Shown here: positions 60,513 to 64,000 of the stretch, in pieces
Layout of the letters: every line of letters starts with the position of its first letter
Numbering within the stretch: the first letter of the stretch is position 1
Source: Pricia antarctica
GTDB taxonomy: Bacteria; Bacteroidota; Bacteroidia; Flavobacteriales; Flavobacteriaceae
DNA length: 64,000 bases
Assembly (NCBI RefSeq): GCF_900101815.1
Contig: NZ_FNAO01000006.1
Coordinates: 248,001-312,000 of the forward strand
Reading direction: 5' to 3'
Position numbers and translations under genes: made by a program
The notes under the pieces: generated by a model
Databases searched by the model: none
The model's input: the letters and a program-made list of their open reading frames with translations, nothing else
Told to the model about the DNA's origin: nothing

Positions 60513-61871
60513 ATGAACAAGAAAGTTGCCTTCTACACCTTGGGCTGTAAGCTCAACTTCTCCGAAACCTCTACCATAGCAAGAGGGTTTACCGAGGAAG
60601 GCTTCCAACGCGTAGCCTTTTCGGAAGCTGCCGATATGTACGTCATCAATACCTGCTCGGTAACCGAGAATGCCGACAAGCGCTTCAAGACCATTGTGAA
60701 AAAAGCGCAAAAAGCGAATCCCGATGCCTTTGTGGCTGCCATTGGTTGCTATGCACAGCTAAAGCCCGAAGAGCTGGCCGCGGTCGATGGTGTCGATCTG
60801 GTTTTGGGTGCTACCGAAAAATTTAAGATTACCGATTACATCAATGATATTTTGAATCGTCCCTCGACCGCGCTTAGGATGACAGAAATTCATTCCTGCG
60901 AAATTGAGGATGCTGACTTCTACGTTGGCAGCTACGCCATCGGGGACCGGACACGTGCTTTTTTGAAAGTGCAGGATGGATGTGATTACAAATGCACCTA
61001 TTGCACCATTCCACTGGCGCGGGGTATTTCCCGTAGCGATACGCTGGATAATGTGCTAAGAAATGCTGCGGAGATATCGGCCCAGGGAATTAAGGAAATC
61101 GTTTTGACCGGTGTCAATATTGGTGATTATGGCAAAGGGGAGTTCGCTAACAAAAAGCACGAACATACTTTTTTTGATTTGGTTAAGGCTTTGGATGAAG
61201 TAGAAGGCATCCACAGATTGCGGATTTCATCCATAGAGCCCAATCTTTTAAAGAACGAGACCATTGACTTTGTTGCGCAGAGCAAAACCTTTGTACCCCA
61301 TTTCCATATTCCCTTACAAAGCGGAAGCGACCAGATGCTAAAACGGATGCGCCGCCGCTATATGAGCAATCTGTATGAGGATAGAGTTCGAAGGATTAGG
61401 GAAGCCATGCCGCATGCCTGTATCGGAGTAGATGTTATTGTTGGCTTTCCAGGGGAAACCGACGAACTTTTTTTGGAGACCTATCATTATCTCAACGAAC
61501 TCGATATTTCGTATTTACATGTGTTTACCTATTCGGAAAGGGAAAACACCCCTGCAGCTGAAATGGATGGGGTAGTGTCCAACAACGTCAGAAAGAAGCG
61601 CAGCAAGATGCTTCGCGGGCTATCCGCCAAAAAACGTAGAGTATTTTATGAGGGTCAGTTAGGCGCGGTGCGTCGTGTTTTATTCGAAGGGGAAAACAAA
61701 TCGGGCTATATTCATGGATTCACCGAAAATTACGTTAAGGTAAAAGCTCCTTGGGATCCAACCTTGGTAAATACATTGCATACGGTCAAATTGACCGAAA
61801 TTGCGGATGACGGAATGGTGCGGTTTGAATTCATTGCGAGCGAAGCGACGCAAGCTGTTTCAATTTTCTAG
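60513..61871 (+). CDS. mtaB: tRNA threonylcarbamoyladenosine methylthiotransferase
   Basis: A 452-residue radical-SAM enzyme that adds a methylthio group to t6A37 of tRNAs reading ANN codons. An N-terminal MTTase domain (LGCKLNFSETSTIARGF, INTCSVTENAD) precedes the radical-SAM core with the 4Fe-4S cysteines C157, C161 and C164 (CDYKCTYC) and a C-terminal TRAM domain. Two stretches derive from dispersed repeats: residues 117-124 (PSTALRMT) before EIHSCEIEDADFYVGSY, and the last 11 or so residues, which read into a palindromic repeat (61833 on). The catalytic parts are unaffected. Confidence 0.94.
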   Translation: MNKKVAFYTLGCKLNFSETSTIARGFTEEGFQRVAFSEAADMYVINTCSVTENADKRFKTIVKKAQKANPDAFVAAIGCYAQLKPEELAAVDGVDLVLGATEKFKITDYINDILNRPSTALRMTEIHSCEIEDADFYVGSYAIGDRTRAFLKVQDGCDYKCTYCTIPLARGISRSDTLDNVLRNAAEISAQGIKEIVLTGVNIGDYGKGEFANKKHEHTFFDLVKALDEVEGIHRLRISSIEPNLLKNETIDFVAQSKTFVPHFHIPLQSGSDQMLKRMRRRYMSNLYEDRVRRIREAMPHACIGVDVIVGFPGETDELFLETYHYLNELDISYLHVFTYSERENTPAAEMDGVVSNNVRKKRSKMLRGLSAKKRRVFYEGQLGAVRRVLFEGENKSGYIHGFTENYVKVKAPWDPTLVNTLHTVKLTEIADDGMVRFEFIASEATQAVSIF

Positions 61872-61905
61872 AATGCCCAATAGATTGCGTCGCCTCGCTC
61901 GCAAT
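61833..61905. repeat. Palindromic repeat overlapping the mtaB 3' end
   Basis: Arms 61833-61853 and 61885-61905 are complementary at 20 of 21 positions (ATTGCGAGCGAAGCGACGCA type), with a 31-base loop that includes the mtaB stop codon. The same ATTGCGAG motif bounds the purL insertion at 43833. Confidence 0.85.
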
Positions 61906-61911
61906 TTCCCA

Positions 61912-61945
61912 TAAAAAAATCCCGCCGATCGGCGGGATTTTTTTA
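61912..61945. terminator. Bidirectional terminator between mtaB and the small acetyltransferase gene
   Basis: A perfect palindrome with stem CCCGCC / GGCGGG extended by A/T runs on both sides, loop GATC, T-run on each strand. It serves mtaB (plus) and the convergent gene at 61966 (minus). Confidence 0.92.
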
Positions 61946-61965
61946 TGATAATCCTAAAAATCATA

Positions 61966-62259
61966 TCAGATTCTGATGCCTACGGGCAACATCTCTTTGT
62001 ACTGTCTGTTTTTCCTCAAAAAGCCTGCAATTTCAGGGCTTGTTGGAACTACTCGAAGATTTTGCTCTTGAATGCGGTGAAGAACCGATTTTATAAAATC
62101 TTCCTTGAAACCCGCTTTGGTGATTTCTTCCGGAACTACTAATTTGGTCAGAAATACTTTACGCTCCTGTGAAGAATACTCGATTTTGGCCAAGTGACCA
62201 TCGACCCTAGTTTCAAATTGACGCAAGAAACTGTTGTCGTTGATTTCTACTTCATTCAT
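61966..62259 (-). CDS. Small GCN5-related N-acetyltransferase (YidJ-like)
   Basis: A 97-residue protein matching the compact acetyltransferase family (Acetyltransf_CG): N-terminal strands (FETRVDGHLAKIEYSSQER, VFLTKLVVPEEI), then a helix starting FKEDFIKSVLHRI and a late VVPTSPEIAGFL segment. The usual acetyl-CoA loop (G-x-G-x-A) is replaced by TKAGFKEDF, so binding may be weak. Substrate unknown. Convergent with mtaB. Its likely -7 box (62372-62379) would give a leader of about 110 bases that overlaps the divergent transcript. Confidence 0.75.
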   Translation of the reverse strand: MNEVEINDNSFLRQFETRVDGHLAKIEYSSQERKVFLTKLVVPEEITKAGFKEDFIKSVLHRIQEQNLRVVPTSPEIAGFLRKNRQYKEMLPVGIRI

Positions 62260-62323
62260 ATAGTTAGGATTTGTGTTTTGGCATCAGAAGAAAAAAACGG
62301 TGTTCTCAAGCCGTTAATTTAGC

Positions 62324-62379
62324 TACTTTTGCCTAGATTAGATAAACGATGGAATTTTCCAAAGCTGACAACAAAAGTA
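62324..62379. promoter_or_regulatory. Facing promoter boxes between divergent genes
   Basis: A TACTTTTG box on the plus strand (62324-62331) and CAAAAGTA, the same box on the minus strand (62372-62379), point at each other, so divergent transcripts would overlap by about 35 bases. They also form a 9-bp inverted repeat (CTACTTTTG / CAAAAGTAG). Confidence 0.5.
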
Positions 62380-62442
62380 GTGAATACTATGTTAATTTCC
62401 TAATTATTACCTGCTTTTGCTACTGAAAAATTAAAGTTCTTT

Positions 62443-63105
62443 ATGAACGATAGCAAGATTCATGTCTATTTTATGCCGGGTATGGCAGCCAATCCTACCA
62501 TCTTTAAGCACATCCATTTACCACATGAAATCTTTGAACCGCATTTGCTGGAATGGTTCGTGCCCTCAAAGAATATGAGCCTTGTGGACTATGCCCGGAC
62601 CATGAATAGGCAGATAGCACATGAGAATCCAGTTTTGATAGGAGTTTCTTTTGGGGGTTTGCTTGTCCAGGAGATGGCCAAATTGATTGCGGTGCGAAAG
62701 ATCATTATTATTTCAAGTGTAAAAGATGCTTCGGAACTGCCCAGACGGATGCACTTTGCCAGATATACTAAAATTCATAAGATTTTGCCAACAGGTTTAG
62801 TCAACAATATCGAACTTCTCGCCAAGTATGCTTTTGGCGAAACTGTGACCAAACGCTTATCATTATATGAAGAATATCTCTCTTTACGTGATAAAGTGTA
62901 CATCGATTGGTCGATTGATAAGATGGTCAATTGGCAACAGTCCGAACTTCCCGATAACCTTGTACATATCCATGGAGAAAAAGATACCGTTTTTCCGATT
63001 CGGAACATTACAGATTGTATTCCCGTGAAAAATGGTACGCACACCATGATCATCCATAGGGCAAAATGGTTTAATGAACATTTACCCACAATTATTTTGC
63101 AATAA
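62443..63105 (+). CDS. Alpha/beta hydrolase
   Basis: A 220-residue cytoplasmic hydrolase. The nucleophile elbow is GVSFGG (Ser about residue 69), the oxyanion region is FMPGMAANP near the start, the acidic residue is probably Asp in HGEKDTVFP (about 186), and the His lies in NGTHTMIIH (about 199). Esterase or thioesterase activity is likely; the substrate is unknown. The leader from the TACTTTTG box is over 100 bases. The next downstream gene is separated by copy D of the dispersed element. Confidence 0.85.
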   Translation: MNDSKIHVYFMPGMAANPTIFKHIHLPHEIFEPHLLEWFVPSKNMSLVDYARTMNRQIAHENPVLIGVSFGGLLVQEMAKLIAVRKIIIISSVKDASELPRRMHFARYTKIHKILPTGLVNNIELLAKYAFGETVTKRLSLYEEYLSLRDKVYIDWSIDKMVNWQQSELPDNLVHIHGEKDTVFPIRNITDCIPVKNGTHTMIIHRAKWFNEHLPTIILQ

Positions 63106-63132
63106 TGGAGTTGTAGTATTATATTAACTCAT

Positions 63133-63289
63133 AAATTCGATTTGAGTTTTTTTGGAACCGAAATTTTCGACTTTGTGCGCTAATGACGACTTTTTTTAAC
63201 AGCATAGCCGTAGATACGGTTCCCGAAAAAGAAAAATGAAGTGTGCAAAATTTAAAATCGCAGGCAAAAGAGAAACTCAAGACGAGTTC
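63133..63289 (+). repeat. Dispersed ~160-bp palindromic element, copy D
   Basis: From AAATTC (63133) to GAGTTC (63284-63289). It contains TTTGGAACCGAAATTTT, CTTTGTGC, the core GCATAGCCGTAGATACGG and AGGCAAAAGAGAAACTC, aligning with copies B and C over its whole length. The right end lies 54 bases before the lytic transglycosylase start, pointing to it. Confidence 0.78.
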
Positions 63290-63315
63290 TTTAATATATA
63301 ATAACAATCGGTTCG

Positions 63316-63323
63316 TAACTTTG
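63316..63323 (+). promoter_or_regulatory. -7 box of the lytic transglycosylase gene
   Basis: TAACTTTG, an exact TAnnTTTG match 20 bases before the ATG at 63344 and 26 bases after the edge of the dispersed element. Confidence 0.55.
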
Positions 63324-63343
63324 AAAAAACACCAATTAGAAAT

Positions 63344-64000
63344 ATGAAGATTTTAAAGAACGGTTTACTATTTTTGGGCCTTTTTTTCGTGGTCAGCACT
63401 TTAATTTATGCCGTGCAGGGCGATAGTGAAGAGGGTAATAATGTGCGTATTCCTACCGATGCGACCGACTCGATACTAGAGAAAAACGTTGCACAAGGAT
63501 ATCGCATTTCCGCAATCGACATCCCCGAAGACCTCAATTTTGCGGGAGAGTCCGTCCCCCAAAACGATCCCGAGGTCATGGAGCGTATCGACCGAGAGTT
63601 TTTGGTCAATACCTATTGGCAGTCGAATGCTGTTTTGTTGATTAAAAGGGCGAATATGTACTTTCCGATAATCGAACCGATATTAGCTAAAAATGGTATC
63701 CCTGATGATTTTAAATACTTGGCCGTTGCTGAGAGTGGACTCCAAAATGTGGTATCCCACGCTGGTGCTACAGGGTTTTGGCAAATCATGAAGCCCACCG
63801 CCCAGCAGTACGGTCTTGAGGTGAACGATAACGTCGATGAACGCTATCACTTGGAAAAATCGACTCAGGTCGCTTGTGAATATCTGAAAAACTACAAGAA
63901 AAAATATGGTACTTGGACGCTGACTGCCGCATCCTATAATGCCGGTACCGGGGCAATAGACAAATATATGGGCATACAGCAAGTCACCAATTATTACGAT
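63344..64000 (+). CDS. Lytic murein transglycosylase (5' part, runs off the window)
   Basis: The first 219 residues of a protein truncated by the window end. A signal peptide or anchor (MKILKNGLLFLGLFFVVSTLIYAV) is followed by about 75 residues of spacer and an SLT domain: catalytic Glu in YLAVAESGLQNVVS, then ATGFWQIMKPTAQQYGL, DERYHLEKST and TLTAASYNAGTGAID. This is the MltD-like type that cleaves peptidoglycan to 1,6-anhydro products; LysM repeats probably follow beyond the window. Transcription from the -7 box at 63316 is likely. Confidence 0.88.
   Translation, partial: MKILKNGLLFLGLFFVVSTLIYAVQGDSEEGNNVRIPTDATDSILEKNVAQGYRISAIDIPEDLNFAGESVPQNDPEVMERIDREFLVNTYWQSNAVLLIKRANMYFPIIEPILAKNGIPDDFKYLAVAESGLQNVVSHAGATGFWQIMKPTAQQYGLEVNDNVDERYHLEKSTQVACEYLKNYKKKYGTWTLTAASYNAGTGAIDKYMGIQQVTNYYD

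Noticed and set aside
62349-62426. A 25-codon open frame in the leader of the alpha/beta hydrolase gene
   Set aside because: No homology, and such a short frame is expected by chance; it could be a leader peptide but nothing supports it.

Overview
The window looks like a chromosomal segment of a marine-type member of the Flavobacteriaceae (Bacteroidota). The signs are TonB-dependent receptors with STN and carboxypeptidase-regulatory domains, Bacteroidota-type sigma and FecR genes, LytTR signalling with 2TM-domain proteins, a type B ribosomal protein L31, a GlmU-family nucleotidyltransferase, and promoters of the TTG / TAnnTTTG type. Genus-level placement (the Maribacter, Zobellia or Muricauda neighbourhood) is only a guess. 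I saw no tRNA or rRNA gene, CRISPR array, transposase or prophage.

Layout. 0-2.4 kb: a Vsr/DUF559-like nuclease gene, then a decayed locus (TonB receptor fused by deletion to a second broken gene). 2.5-5.5 kb: a LytS/LytTR-type two-component operon with three 2TM domains. 5.6-12.7 kb: a LETM1-related protein, a DUF4331 remnant, a TPR lipoprotein, a DUF547 protein, a TIGR04283 glycosyltransferase, a double VOC protein and outer-membrane phospholipase A. 12.9-20.3 kb: a SigK/RskA-like sigma/anti-sigma pair, a lipoprotein Cu/Zn superoxide dismutase, and a TonB receptor-FecR unit with a divergent ECF sigma gene. 20.5-29.2 kb: a CDP-alcohol phosphatidyltransferase, a giant ThuA / sugar-dehydrogenase / PKD / cytochrome c lipoprotein, and a row of M1 and M28 peptidases plus a propeller-SnoaL protein. 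29.2-33.5 kb: a trehalose locus (OtsAB and a divergent GH15 enzyme). 33.7-42.2 kb: a MarR-controlled beta-oxidation operon and an acyl-CoA ligase. 42.5-48.5 kb: a GNAT enzyme, PurL and RsmB. 48.8-52.8 kb: a Ycf48-like lipoprotein, a third ECF sigma system and a lipoprotein serpin. 52.9-64 kb: an MsbA-like exporter, a phosphosugar mutase, a glycosyltransferase, ribosomal protein L31 with a long tail, a GlmU-family protein, MtaB, small enzymes and the start of a lytic transglycosylase.

The most unusual content is in the repeats. (1) Four copies of a roughly 160-bp imperfectly palindromic element lie at 19.5, 31.5, 48.5 and 63.1 kb. All four are intergenic, and in all four the same end points at the start codon of the next gene, 10-54 bp away. 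I know of no description of it. (2) Two perfect hexanucleotide arrays bracket the GNAT gene, one of them starting inside the purL stop codon. (3) Palindromic repeats have been absorbed in frame into purL (twice) and mtaB (twice). (4) A broken four-helix-bundle gene flanked by inverted repeats sits inside the beta-oxidation operon. Several loci (1-2.4 kb, 7.1-7.4 kb, 37 kb) show gene decay by internal deletion, frameshift or nonsense mutation.
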